From Thiomicrospira sp. UBA5634 (GTDB taxonomy: Bacteria; Pseudomonadota; Gammaproteobacteria; Thiomicrospirales; Thiomicrospiraceae): 6,878 bases of DNA. The stretch lies in the NCBI GenBank assembly GCA_002421475.1, contig DIJW01000178.1:1-6878 (forward strand), read 5' to 3'. A model generated the notes under the pieces. The model saw nothing but the letters and a program-made list of their open reading frames with translations. It was not told the origin of the DNA and made no database searches. Shown piece after piece: positions 1-6,488 of this stretch. Within the stretch, counting starts at the first letter, position 1. Each line of letters begins with the position of its first letter. Made by a program: the position numbers and the translations under genes.

Positions 1-1720
1 GTTGAGATCGAGAGCCTCTTTCATTTCGTGCAACTGTTTTGCTTGGAGTCGTTTTAGGTCCACTAAATAACCAGCTCCATAACTTACTTAGTAACCCGGG
101 CTTTTCACTTGCAACAGTTGCGGGAGGAGGTGCTGGCGGTTGAATATTTTTTACGGCTGGTTCTTCTTTGTGATGTTTGTGAGGCTCAGTTGTAACTAGT
201 TCAGGCGTAATGATTGATTTTGCTTCATAACTAGTAGTATGTACAACTTCATCACCTGTGCGAGTCCGTTCAATAAAATACTGAGGCGTTTCGAGATGTT
301 CATTTGGTACGATTAAAATATGTAAGTTGTAACGATCTTCGGTTTTGATGATTTGATTACGTTTTTCATTGAGCAAGAATGTTGCGACGTCTACAGGCAG
401 TTGGACTGTAACGCGACGAGTTCCATCTTTCATAGCTTCTTCTTCAAGCAAGCGTAAAATCGATAATGCTAATGATTCTACTCCACGAATAACGCCAACC
501 CCTTTACATCTTGGGCATACAATTTGACTGGACTCTTCAATAGACGGGCGTAAACGCTGGCGTGACATTTCTAATAGCCCAAAGCGCGAAATTTTGCCAA
601 TCTGTACTCGAGCGCGATCGTTTTTAACAGCGTCACGCATTTGGTTTTCGACCTCACGTTGGTGGCGTGATGAGTGCATATCTATAAAGTCGATAACGAT
701 TAAACCACCAAGATCCCGTAAACGTAATTGTCTTGCAATTTCACATGCGGCTTCCATGTTCGTGTGGAATGCGGTTTCTTCAATATCTCCGCCTTTAGTT
801 GAGCGGCTGGAGTTAATGTCAATTGATGTTAATGCTTCAGTCATATCAATGACAATTACGCCGCCAGATGGAAGCACTACCTCACGTTGATAAGCTGATT
901 CAATTTGCGATTCAATTTGAAAACGAGTGAAGAGTGGAATTTTATCTTGATAAGGTTTAACTTTATAAACCTGTTGCGGCATAACTTGTTGGATAAAATC
1001 ACGAGCGCGATGAAAAGTATCCATGTCGTCGATTAGAATTTCACCAATGTCTTGCCGTAAGTAGTCACGAATTGCTAAGGTTACGATATCTGATTCTTGA
1101 TGAATTAAGAATGGGCCAGATTTATCATTTGCTGCTTGCTTAATTGCTTCCCATAACTGAATAAGGTAGTTAATTCCCCACTGTAGCTCGTCTGGGCTTT
1201 TACCAACACCAGCAGTACGGACGATAAGTCCCATTCCATCAGGGATGTCGATATCTTTAAGTGTGTCTCTTAAATCGGCACGTTCATCCCCCTCAATACG
1301 ACGGGAAATGCCGCCGGATTTTGGGTTATTTGGCATCATGACAACATAAGGACCTGCTAAAGTGATTTGTGTCGTGAGTGCCGCACCTTTATTTCCTCGT
1401 TCCTCTTTTTGAACTTGAATAATTAGTTCTTGGCCTTCTTTAAGCACTTGTTGAATGGTTAAATTATTGTCAGGCGTGCTTCCAGGGAAGTATTCTTCAG
1501 CAACTTCTTTGAAGGGGAGGAATCCATGGCGTTCTGCACCATAGTCGACAAAAGCAGCTTCTAAGCTCGGTTCAATGCGAGTGATCACGCCTTTGTATAT
1601 GTTGGCTTTTTTCTTTTTGTGATGAGGGGTTTCAATATCTAGGTCGTACAGTGTTTGACCATCAACGAGGGCAACCCGAAGTTCTTCCGGTTGTGTTGCG
1701 TTTATTAGCATTCTTTTCAT
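1..1720 (-). CDS. rne: Ribonuclease E, N-terminal catalytic part (partial, cut by left edge)
   Basis: This endoribonuclease cuts AU-rich single-stranded RNA, starts mRNA decay, matures rRNA and tRNA precursors, and scaffolds the degradosome at the inner membrane. The start (MKRMLINATQ) matches the family exactly and follows a purine-rich AAAGAGAA stretch. An S1 RNA-binding domain lies at about residues 35-125, followed by the 5'-sensor region with RTAGVGKS. The DNase I-like catalytic part carries D301 (in SIDIN) and D344 (in IVIDF), matching E. coli D303 and D346. The zinc-link CPRC is at residues 402-405, as in E. coli 404-407. After about residue 490 the chain turns proline- and charge-rich, with HKHHKEE and PPAPPP. 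At 542-554, GLLSKLWSWLFSG resembles the membrane-targeting amphipathic helix. That helix and the continuing basic tail favour RNase E over RNase G. The frame stays open for 573 codons to the window edge, so the degradosome scaffold region is not visible. Confidence 0.97.
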   Translation of the reverse strand, partial: MKRMLINATQPEELRVALVDGQTLYDLDIETPHHKKKKANIYKGVITRIEPSLEAAFVDYGAERHGFLPFKEVAEEYFPGSTPDNNLTIQQVLKEGQELIIQVQKEERGNKGAALTTQITLAGPYVVMMPNNPKSGGISRRIEGDERADLRDTLKDIDIPDGMGLIVRTAGVGKSPDELQWGINYLIQLWEAIKQAANDKSGPFLIHQESDIVTLAIRDYLRQDIGEILIDDMDTFHRARDFIQQVMPQQVYKVKPYQDKIPLFTRFQIESQIESAYQREVVLPSGGVIVIDMTEALTSIDINSSRSTKGGDIEETAFHTNMEAACEIARQLRLRDLGGLIVIDFIDMHSSRHQREVENQMRDAVKNDRARVQIGKISRFGLLEMSRQRLRPSIEESSQIVCPRCKGVGVIRGVESLALSILRLLEEEAMKDGTRRVTVQLPVDVATFLLNEKRNQIIKTEDRYNLHILIVPNEHLETPQYFIERTRTGDEVVHTTSYEAKSIITPELVTTEPHKHHKEEPAVKNIQPPAPPPATVASEKPGLLSKLWSWLFSGPKTTPSKTVARNERGSRSQ

Positions 1721-1821
1721 GCTGTTCTCTTTACATAGTTAGGGCTCAGGTTGCCTCTAAAAAGAGAAATAGGAATGGGTACTAAAGAAAAAATATGCAG
1801 ATAGCTTAAAACGGCTAGACG

Positions 1822-1906
1822 TCTTGAAAAATAATCCGATGAAGTGCTTGAATTGTTATAGAACGGTAGCGTTTTTTTTGATGTTTTAGCTACTGTTTCT
1901 TCAAGA
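1822..1906 (-). promoter_or_regulatory. Composite stem structure in rne leader
   Basis: TCTTGAA (1822-1828) is exactly complementary to TTCAAGA (1900-1906) and encloses a second stem. On the rne strand that inner stem pairs AACAGTAGC with GCTACCGTT (1889-1897 with 1862-1870), with one A·C mismatch, around an 18-nt loop containing eight A residues. CTTGAA at 1847-1852 could compete for the same TTCAAG, giving two mutually exclusive folds. No U-run follows on the rne strand, so this does not look like a terminator. A regulatory role is inferred. Confidence 0.4.
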
Positions 1907-2072
1907 TTTATCGGTTGTTACTTATCCTTTTTTTCGAGCTCAAAGTTTGGTGCTGCATTAAGCTCTTAGTCTAAACAAGTTGTTCACTTGCTGGCATGTT
2001 TTTCTTATGTCACAGCGTCATTGAAGCGTCTTATAGCCTAATCGTAATGTGGCGGCGCTTAAATTTCAGCTT

Positions 2073-2104
2073 CGTTCAGCGCAAAGTTTCTGCTTTGGCT
2101 GAAG
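2073..2104 (-). promoter_or_regulatory. Strong hairpin in rne leader
   Basis: Read on the rne strand, TTCAGC CAAAG pairs with CTTTG (bulged C) GCTGAA. That gives 11 Watson-Crick pairs, one bulged base and a six-base loop. It is the most stable-looking stem in the 1721-2371 gap. It lies in the proximal half of the leader and is not followed by a U-run. It is a candidate equivalent of the conserved rne autoregulatory hairpin, by position and strength only. Confidence 0.5.
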
Positions 2105-2228
2105 ATTTAGTACTCAATGTTATCTTTTTAGAAGTTTAACCGCTTCGCCGGATTGATAAAAACTGGTTTAAATCATCGCGTTTGTGTTTCGCGGAATTTC
2201 TATTGCCCAATAAAAACTAGGCACGCGC

Positions 2229-2257
2229 AATATAACACCGCTTTTAGTTAGGCGCAA
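2229..2257 (-). promoter_or_regulatory. Putative sigma70 promoter of rne
   Basis: On the reverse strand, TTGCGC (2257-2252) is followed by exactly 17 bases and then TATATT (2234-2229). The -10 matches TATAAT at 5 of 6 positions; the -35 keeps the TTG core only. The predicted start of transcription is near 2222. It stands back to back with the rluC promoter. Assignment rests on hexamer match and spacing only. Confidence 0.5.
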
Positions 2258-2290
2258 TGCTTATTGTGGTGGTTGTACTAGAGTTTTAAT

Positions 2291-2320
2291 TTGCAAGACT
2301 AGAATTTAGGAAAATATGAT
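2291..2320 (+). promoter_or_regulatory. Putative sigma70 promoter of rluC
   Basis: TTGCAA (2291-2296), an 18-base spacer and TATGAT (2315-2320) give 4/6 and 5/6 matches to the -35 and -10 consensus. Transcription would begin near 2327, leaving a 5' leader of about 45 bases before the rluC ATG. TAAAAT at 2331-2336 could be a second -10 but lacks a recognisable -35. Confidence 0.5.
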
Positions 2321-2371
2321 CTGTTTCAGTTAAAATGGTCGGCTATTTGAAATTTGTTGCAGGCTCTTGTT

Positions 2372-3319
2372 ATGTCGCAGGTAAGTTGGATTGAAGTAAC
2401 CGAAGAGGAGTCAGGGCAGCGCTTGGATAACTTTTTGTTAAAGCATTTGCGTAAAGTGCCTAAGACCTTGATTTATCGAGTTATTCGAAAGGGTGAGGTG
2501 CGTGTCAATAAGGGGCGAGCTCAACCTAGCCAGCGGGTGTTGACCGGTGATGTTGTGCGTGTACCACCGATTATGGTTCCTGAGGTGGGGGATACCGTAA
2601 AACCGCCGCGTGCTCAGATGGACAAGATAGCTGAACTTGTTTTATATGAGGATGCGGATTTAATTATTATCAATAAGCCATCAGGCATTGCCGTTCATGG
2701 TGGCAGTGGTGTTAGTTGGGGTTTGATTGAGTTGATTCGGGAGTTGCGACCAGATGCACGCCGAGTGGAGTTAGTGCATCGTTTGGATCGTGATACCTCT
2801 GGGGCAATAATTTTAGCGAAAAAAACTTCAGTTTTGAGGGCGTTGCATGAACAAGTTCGTGATAACAAAGTTGAGAAACACTATCTAACTTTGTTGTCGG
2901 GTCAGTGGCCAAAGGGTAAGGAAAAAGTCGATTTTCCGTTGTTAAAGAATACCCTGCAGTCCGGTGAGCGTATGGTGCAGGTTTCAGACGAAGGTAAGCC
3001 CTGTCTTAGTTACTTTATGCTACAAAAACAATTCAAAAATGCAGCGCTAATGAAGGTTCGGTTAATCACCGGACGTACACATCAGATTCGGGTGCATGCT
3101 CAGGCCATGGGTTGTCCGGTCATCGGCGATGAGAAGTATGGTGATGAGGCTGCAAATAAATATTTCAAGCAGTTAGGTATGCGCCGTTTAGCGTTGCATG
3201 CGCAGTTTTTACAATTTATTCACCCAGTAACAGAGCAGGTTGTTCAGGTAGAAGCGCCATTATTTAATGATTTTGAGCAGATAATTAAATTGCTAAATGA
3301 ACAAGGTTTGGGCAGTTGA
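2372..3319 (+). CDS. rluC: 23S rRNA pseudouridine synthase RluC
   Basis: RluC converts uridines to pseudouridine in 23S rRNA; in E. coli these are positions 955, 2504 and 2580. The protein has 315 residues against 319 in E. coli. An N-terminal S4 RNA-binding domain spans about residues 14-66 (GQRLDNFL through GDVVRVPP). The RluA-type catalytic domain follows, with INKPSGIAVHGG at 99-110 and HRLDRDTSG at 136-144. D139 in HRLD is the expected catalytic aspartate. The C-terminal part has TGRTHQIRVHA and GDEKYG, both typical of the family. I chose the ATG at 2372 over the in-frame TTG at 2354 because AGG (2361-2363) sits 8 bases upstream of the ATG, the E. coli N-terminus aligns there, and the TTG has no ribosome binding site. 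It is divergent from rne, as in E. coli. Its stop overlaps the next gene as TGATG. Confidence 0.96.
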   Translation: MSQVSWIEVTEEESGQRLDNFLLKHLRKVPKTLIYRVIRKGEVRVNKGRAQPSQRVLTGDVVRVPPIMVPEVGDTVKPPRAQMDKIAELVLYEDADLIIINKPSGIAVHGGSGVSWGLIELIRELRPDARRVELVHRLDRDTSGAIILAKKTSVLRALHEQVRDNKVEKHYLTLLSGQWPKGKEKVDFPLLKNTLQSGERMVQVSDEGKPCLSYFMLQKQFKNAALMKVRLITGRTHQIRVHAQAMGCPVIGDEKYGDEAANKYFKQLGMRRLALHAQFLQFIHPVTEQVVQVEAPLFNDFEQIIKLLNEQGLGS

Positions 3320-3966
3320 TGCGTTACGATCTGGTTATCTTTGATTGGGATGGGACTTTGATGAATTCAGAGGCACGAATTGTGTCCTCAATTCAATATG
3401 CAGCCGATGTGTGTGGTTTACCGGTGTTACCTTATGACGATTCTAAACAAATTATTGGCTTAAGTTTAGATAAAGCTATCACAGCACTCTATCCAACTAT
3501 TGAACCAGGCCTGGTGGCTGTTGTGTCAAAGGTTTATACGCAGCATTTTTTGGAGGAAAGCAAGGTGCCCATGCAACCTTATGTTGGAGCATTAGGAATG
3601 TTGCAGGAGTTGTTTGTAAGCGGTGTCAAGCTAGCTGTTGCTACCGGGAAAAGCCGTCGTGGGCTGGATGCAGTATTGGCGCAAACCGGTTATGCGTCTT
3701 ATTTTCATATCACGCGTACACCGGTTGAGTCTGCATCAAAGCCCGATCCGTTAATGTTGCATCAAATATTAGATAAATTGGCGGTTGATTTGTCACGCGC
3801 AGTGATGGTGGGTGATACTACGTTTGATATGCAGATGGCGAAGAGTATTGGGATGGATCGTGTCGCGTTAAGTCATGGAGTGCATGATTTAACTCAATTG
3901 ATGCCATTTGATCCAGTCGCAACGTTTAACGATTTAACTAGCTTGCATAAGTGGTTGTTAAGTTAA
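3319..3966 (+). CDS. HAD-superfamily hydrolase, phosphoglycolate phosphatase-like (substrate unknown)
   Basis: This 215-residue haloacid dehalogenase-fold hydrolase is probably a cytosolic phosphatase acting on a small phosphorylated metabolite. All four HAD motifs are present. Motif I is DWDGTL with nucleophile D9 and general acid D11. Motif II is ATGK with T109. Motif III is the lysine K141 in SASKPDP. Motif IV is GDTTFD with D166 and D170 for Mg2+ binding. A helical cap of subfamily I lies at about residues 17-85. The start is the ATG at 3319 (MRYDLVIFDW), which shares its A with the rluC stop in TGATG, so translation is probably coupled to rluC; an in-frame TTG at 3316 is less likely. As I recall, Pseudomonas also has a HAD hydrolase next to rluC, whereas E. 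coli does not. The gene's end overlaps the convergent yceF. Substrate cannot be assigned from motifs. Confidence 0.9.
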   Translation: MRYDLVIFDWDGTLMNSEARIVSSIQYAADVCGLPVLPYDDSKQIIGLSLDKAITALYPTIEPGLVAVVSKVYTQHFLEESKVPMQPYVGALGMLQELFVSGVKLAVATGKSRRGLDAVLAQTGYASYFHITRTPVESASKPDPLMLHQILDKLAVDLSRAVMVGDTTFDMQMAKSIGMDRVALSHGVHDLTQLMPFDPVATFNDLTSLHKWLLS

Positions 3967-4580
3967 AAAGTAATTTGGTTGATTGGTTTGAGTGGTAGTT
4001 TTAGGCCGATTTCATCTAGCAGTTCGACCAGCTTAATAAGTGGTAACCCAATTAGTGCGTTTGGGTCCTGGGTCTCGATTTTGCTGAATAGTACAATCCC
4101 AAGCCCTTCAGATTTAAAGCTGCCGGCGCAGTCATAAGGTTGTTCTGTTAGTAGGTAGTTTTCAAGTTGTTGTTCGCTAAGGTTGCGAAAATGTACTTTG
4201 GTTGTGTCGAGTGCTGTTAAATATTGTTGGTTGGTTGGGTTGTAGACAGCTAGTCCCGTGTGAAAATCAATGGTTTTTCCTTGTAGTGACTTGAGTTGGC
4301 TGAGTGCGTTATTGAAGTTGCCGGCTTTGCCAATTGCTTTGTTGTCAAGGCTTGCGCTTTGATCGGAGGCAATAATGATCGCATTAGGATGTTGTTTGAC
4401 GATTGCTTCAGCTTTCGAGTGTGACAAGCGCATTACCATGTCGACGATGTTTTCATCACGCAGAGGGGTTTCGTCAATGTCGGGTGAAATGCAGCTAAAG
4501 CTAAGTCCAAGTTTAGCTAATAACTGCAGACGGTAGGTTGAGCTTGAAGCTAAGATGATTTGGGTTGTGTTTGTTGGCAT
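3963..4580 (-). CDS. yceF: Maf-family nucleotide pyrophosphatase YceF (probable 7-methyl-GTP pyrophosphatase)
   Basis: Maf proteins hydrolyse non-canonical nucleoside triphosphates to monophosphate and pyrophosphate. The E. coli YceF branch prefers 7-methyl-GTP, and this protein aligns with YceF along its length. Visible motifs are the nucleotide-binding ASSSTYR at 11-17, DETPLRDE at 36-43, ASDQ at 71-74 with the probable catalytic D73, HFRNLSE at 130-136, CAGSFKSEGLGI at 151-162, and DPNALIGLPL at 172-181. Its 205 residues are slightly more than the usual 190-200, owing to a few extra residues at each end. The ATG at 4580 follows an AAGAGTGAG stretch. It is encoded against the flanking genes, as in E. 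coli, diverging from yceD across 102 bp, where I see no clear promoter for it. Its TAA overlaps the HAD gene's TAA within TTAA. Confidence 0.93.
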   Translation of the reverse strand: MPTNTTQIILASSSTYRLQLLAKLGLSFSCISPDIDETPLRDENIVDMVMRLSHSKAEAIVKQHPNAIIIASDQSASLDNKAIGKAGNFNNALSQLKSLQGKTIDFHTGLAVYNPTNQQYLTALDTTKVHFRNLSEQQLENYLLTEQPYDCAGSFKSEGLGIVLFSKIETQDPNALIGLPLIKLVELLDEIGLKLPLKPINQITF

Positions 4581-4645
4581 GACTCACTCTTAAGATGAAT
4601 GTGTTTATTGTGTTGTTAAAATCGTTGTTGAAGTCTATGAAATTT

Positions 4646-4674
4646 TTGACAGAAACTATTTCAAGGAGTATTAT
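4646..4674 (+). promoter_or_regulatory. Near-consensus sigma70 promoter of the yceD-rpmF-plsX-fabH operon
   Basis: A perfect -35 TTGACA (4646-4651), a 17-base spacer and -10 TATTAT (4669-4674, 5/6) make this the strongest promoter match in the window. The yceD ATG begins only 9 bases after the -10. Likely purine starts are G4680 or the A of the ATG at 4683, so the mRNA would carry 0-3 untranslated bases. AAGGAG at 4663-4668 lies inside the spacer and would not be transcribed from here. Confidence 0.7.
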
Positions 4675-4682
4675 TCCCCGCC

Positions 4683-5192
4683 ATGTTTGACAAACTTCCA
4701 GATTGGATCGATCCTGTTCATTGCGCTGAACATAATATGCGCTTTCAAGCGCGTGTCAACCAGTGCGACATGCCTCGTTTGACTGAGCAAGTCTATGAGA
4801 CAAAAAACGATGTATTGGTTACAGTCGCATTTAAGCGTCATCCGAAGTTAAAAGCGCCATGGATTGATATTAAGGTAAAAACCGAGTTGGTTTTAGAGTG
4901 TCAACGAACATTGGAACCTTATATTTATCCGGTTGAAAGCCATATGCAGGGTGTGTTTTTATCCTCTATGGCCATGGCTGAAGATGTGGATGAGGATTTA
5001 GAAGTTTTTGAACTGCCTGAGGGTAAAATTTCGTTACTTGAATATATTGAAGACGAACTTTTACTGGCGATTCCAATGGTTCCAAGGCAGGAGTCAGCTT
5101 CAATTGAATGGCAAGATGAACCTTTTGAAGAAGGTGCGATTGTTGTCAAGAAAGAGAATCCATTTGCTAAGTTAAAGCAAATGAAAGAATAA
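4683..5192 (+). CDS. yceD: YceD family protein (DUF177), 23S rRNA accumulation protein
   Basis: This is a 169-residue cytosolic protein of the YceD/DUF177 family, nearly always found just upstream of rpmF and linked to 23S rRNA accumulation; its biochemical role is poorly known. Family signs are LPDWIDPVHCAEH near the start, the central LVLECQRTLEP, an acidic stretch around VDEDLEVFELPEG, the conserved YIEDELLLAIPMVP, and the terminal NPFAKLKQMK. The usual CQRC pair is CQRT here, so the second cysteine is lost. The ATG at 4683 aligns with the E. coli N-terminus and no in-frame upstream start exists before a stop at 4647-4649. The only Shine-Dalgarno-like element, AAGGAG at 4663-4668, is 14 bases away, which is too far for normal use. 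It probably leads the operon, with rpmF 72 bp downstream. Confidence 0.93.
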   Translation: MFDKLPDWIDPVHCAEHNMRFQARVNQCDMPRLTEQVYETKNDVLVTVAFKRHPKLKAPWIDIKVKTELVLECQRTLEPYIYPVESHMQGVFLSSMAMAEDVDEDLEVFELPEGKISLLEYIEDELLLAIPMVPRQESASIEWQDEPFEEGAIVVKKENPFAKLKQMKE

Positions 5193-5252
5193 GATAGCTT
5201 GATCAGGCAAGTGAGTCTGGTTGAGTGATTTTTTTATGTGTGCGAGTTTATT

Positions 5253-5257
5253 AGGAG
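5253..5257 (+). promoter_or_regulatory. Ribosome binding site of rpmF
   Basis: AGGAG lies 7 bases before the rpmF ATG, in the 72-bp yceD-rpmF gap. It is the best placed Shine-Dalgarno site in the window, as expected for an abundant ribosomal protein. The rest of the gap is T-rich, with no convincing terminator or promoter. Confidence 0.8.
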
Positions 5258-5264
5258 AACTTAA

Positions 5265-5441
5265 ATGGCTGTTCAACAAAACAAAAAGACCCCATCAAAA
5301 CGTGGTATGCGTCGTTCGCATGATGCATTAACTGCAGCAGCATTAACTGTTGATGCAACAACGGGTGAAGTTCACCGTCGTCACCATGTGACCGCAGATG
5401 GTTACTATAAAGGCAAAAAAGTAGTTCAAGATAAAGGTTGA
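5265..5441 (+). CDS. rpmF: 50S ribosomal protein L32 (bL32)
   Basis: L32 is a small basic protein of the large ribosomal subunit. The 58-residue product begins [20 protein letters not shown], nearly identical to E. coli L32 (57 residues). It continues with the conserved GEVHRRHH and [11 protein letters not shown]. It has no cysteines, so it is the zinc-independent form typical of gammaproteobacteria rather than the zinc-ribbon form. It starts at ATG after an AGGAG site. Only six bases separate its stop from the plsX start, so the two are cotranscribed and plsX translation may depend on ribosomes leaving rpmF. Confidence 0.98.
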   Translation: MAVQQNKKTPSKRGMRRSHDALTAAALTVDATTGEVHRRHHVTADGYYKGKKVVQDKG

Positions 5442-5447
5442 TCTATC

Positions 5448-6488
5448 TTGACTATTACACTTTCTGTAGATGCAATGGGCGGTGACCACGGTGTAAAGGT
5501 CACTGTCCCAGCGGTAATAGAAGCGCTAAAAAGTTTTAATGACCTTCATGTAATTTTGGTGGGTAACGAGTCGCAAATTCGCGAACAACTTGAACTCGCC
5601 AATTTCAAATCTTCTGCTTTAACAATTGAGCACGCTGAGCAAGTTGTTACGATGGATGACTTGCCTTCGTTTGCTTTACGCAATAAAAAGCAATCTTCAA
5701 TGCGAATCGCATTAAACTTGGTCAAAGAAAATAAAGCTCAGGCTTGTGTCAGTGCTGGCAATACAGGTGCGTTGATGGCAACGGCTAAATTTGTACTTAA
5801 AACATTGCCGGGTATTGATCGTCCTGCAATTTGTACTTCTATGCCAACCATTAATGGTCATGTTCATATGCTTGATCTGGGTGCGAATGTGGGTGCAGAT
5901 GGCGAAAGCTTGGCGCAATTTGCCATTATGGGTTCGGTTTTAGTACGTGCAATTGATAACAACCCTAATCCTACAGTCGGCTTATTAAATATTGGCCAAG
6001 AAGAGATGAAAGGGCATGATCGGATTAAGCTTGCGCAAGAGATTTTGCGCCAAAGTTCAATCAATTATGCTGGTTTTGTTGAAGGTGATGACATCTTTAA
6101 AGGCACGGTAGATGTGGTAGCTTGTGATGGTTTTGACGGTAATATCGCACTTAAATCAAGTGAGGGAGTAGCGAAGATGATTTCGTTCTACCTTAAACAA
6201 GCATTTAAGCGAAATATTCTGACTAAAATTGTCGGCTTGCTGAGTATGCCCGTGTTAAAAAGCTTTAAAGAGAAGGTTGATCCGCGTCGTTACAATGGTG
6301 CCTCTTTTTTAGGGTTACAGAAAATTGTTATCAAAAGTCATGGCGGTGCTGATTCTTTTGCATATTTTCATGCAATTAAACAAGCGCGTTTAGAAGTAAT
6401 CAATGATGTTCCGGCCCGGATTCAAGCTGAGGTTGCGACACTGTTGGCGCCGAAAGCAGCAACTTCTGTGAACACAAGTGAAATTTAA
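5448..6488 (+). CDS. plsX: Phosphate acyltransferase PlsX
   Basis: PlsX is a peripheral membrane enzyme that turns acyl-ACP and phosphate into acyl-phosphate, the donor that PlsY uses for glycerol-3-phosphate acylation, so it sits at the head of phospholipid synthesis. The protein has 346 residues, near the usual length. Family motifs are [10 protein letters not shown] at 6-15, [75 protein letters not shown] and KSHGGAD. The start is a TTG at 5448, with AAAGG (5433-5437) ten bases upstream inside the end of rpmF. The next ATG falls in the AMGGD motif and would remove the first conserved strand, so TTG is preferred. The stop overlaps the fabH start by one base (TAATG). Confidence 0.96.
   Translation: MTITLSVDAMGGDHGVKVTVPAVIEALKSFNDLHVILVGNESQIREQLELANFKSSALTIEHAEQVVTMDDLPSFALRNKKQSSMRIALNLVKENKAQACVSAGNTGALMATAKFVLKTLPGIDRPAICTSMPTINGHVHMLDLGANVGADGESLAQFAIMGSVLVRAIDNNPNPTVGLLNIGQEEMKGHDRIKLAQEILRQSSINYAGFVEGDDIFKGTVDVVACDGFDGNIALKSSEGVAKMISFYLKQAFKRNILTKIVGLLSMPVLKSFKEKVDPRRYNGASFLGLQKIVIKSHGGADSFAYFHAIKQARLEVINDVPARIQAEVATLLAPKAATSVNTSEI

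Larger units (their letters stand above)
1721..2222 (-). promoter_or_regulatory. Long structured 5' leader of rne mRNA
   Basis: About 500 bases separate the proposed rne promoter from the rne start codon, with no convincing protein gene on either strand. In E. coli, rne has a 361-nt leader whose hairpins let RNase E cut and limit its own mRNA; a similar role is inferred here. Visible structures on the rne strand include a strong hairpin at 2073-2104 and a composite helix at 1822-1906. There is also a weaker imperfect stem at 2135-2141 with 2165-2172, and a small CGCG/CGCG stem at 2177-2193. I could not confirm sequence identity to the known hp2/hp3 elements of the rne5 family. Confidence 0.6.

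Noticed and set aside
594..890. 98-codon plus-strand open frame
   Set aside because: It lies antisense to the conserved RNase E catalytic region (D301, D344 in the opposite strand), and its translation resembles no family I know.
1861..1898. Stem with T-rich/A-rich loop as a rho-independent terminator
   Set aside because: The homopolymer run is in the loop, not after the stem, and no U-run follows on either strand.
2354..2371. TTG at 2354 as the rluC start
   Set aside because: It has no ribosome binding site and adds six residues not seen in E. coli RluC; the ATG at 2372 has AGG eight bases upstream.
3316..3318. TTG at 3316 as the HAD gene start
   Set aside because: The ATG at 3319 directly follows, gives the usual short N-terminus before DWDGTL, and makes the common TGATG overlap.
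4581..4682. Reverse-strand promoter for yceF
   Set aside because: I found no pair of hexamers with acceptable match and spacing on the reverse strand; yceF must have one, but I cannot place it.
4925..5149. Minus-strand 74-codon frame within yceD
   Set aside because: It is a serine-rich shadow of the conserved acidic region of YceD. The minus-strand frames at 2712-2912, 5712-5918, 5864-6064 and 6552-6743 are likewise shadows of rluC, plsX and fabH.
5193..5264. Terminator or internal promoter between yceD and rpmF
   Set aside because: There is a T-run at 5229-5236, but no stable GC-rich stem precedes it and no good hexamer pair is visible.
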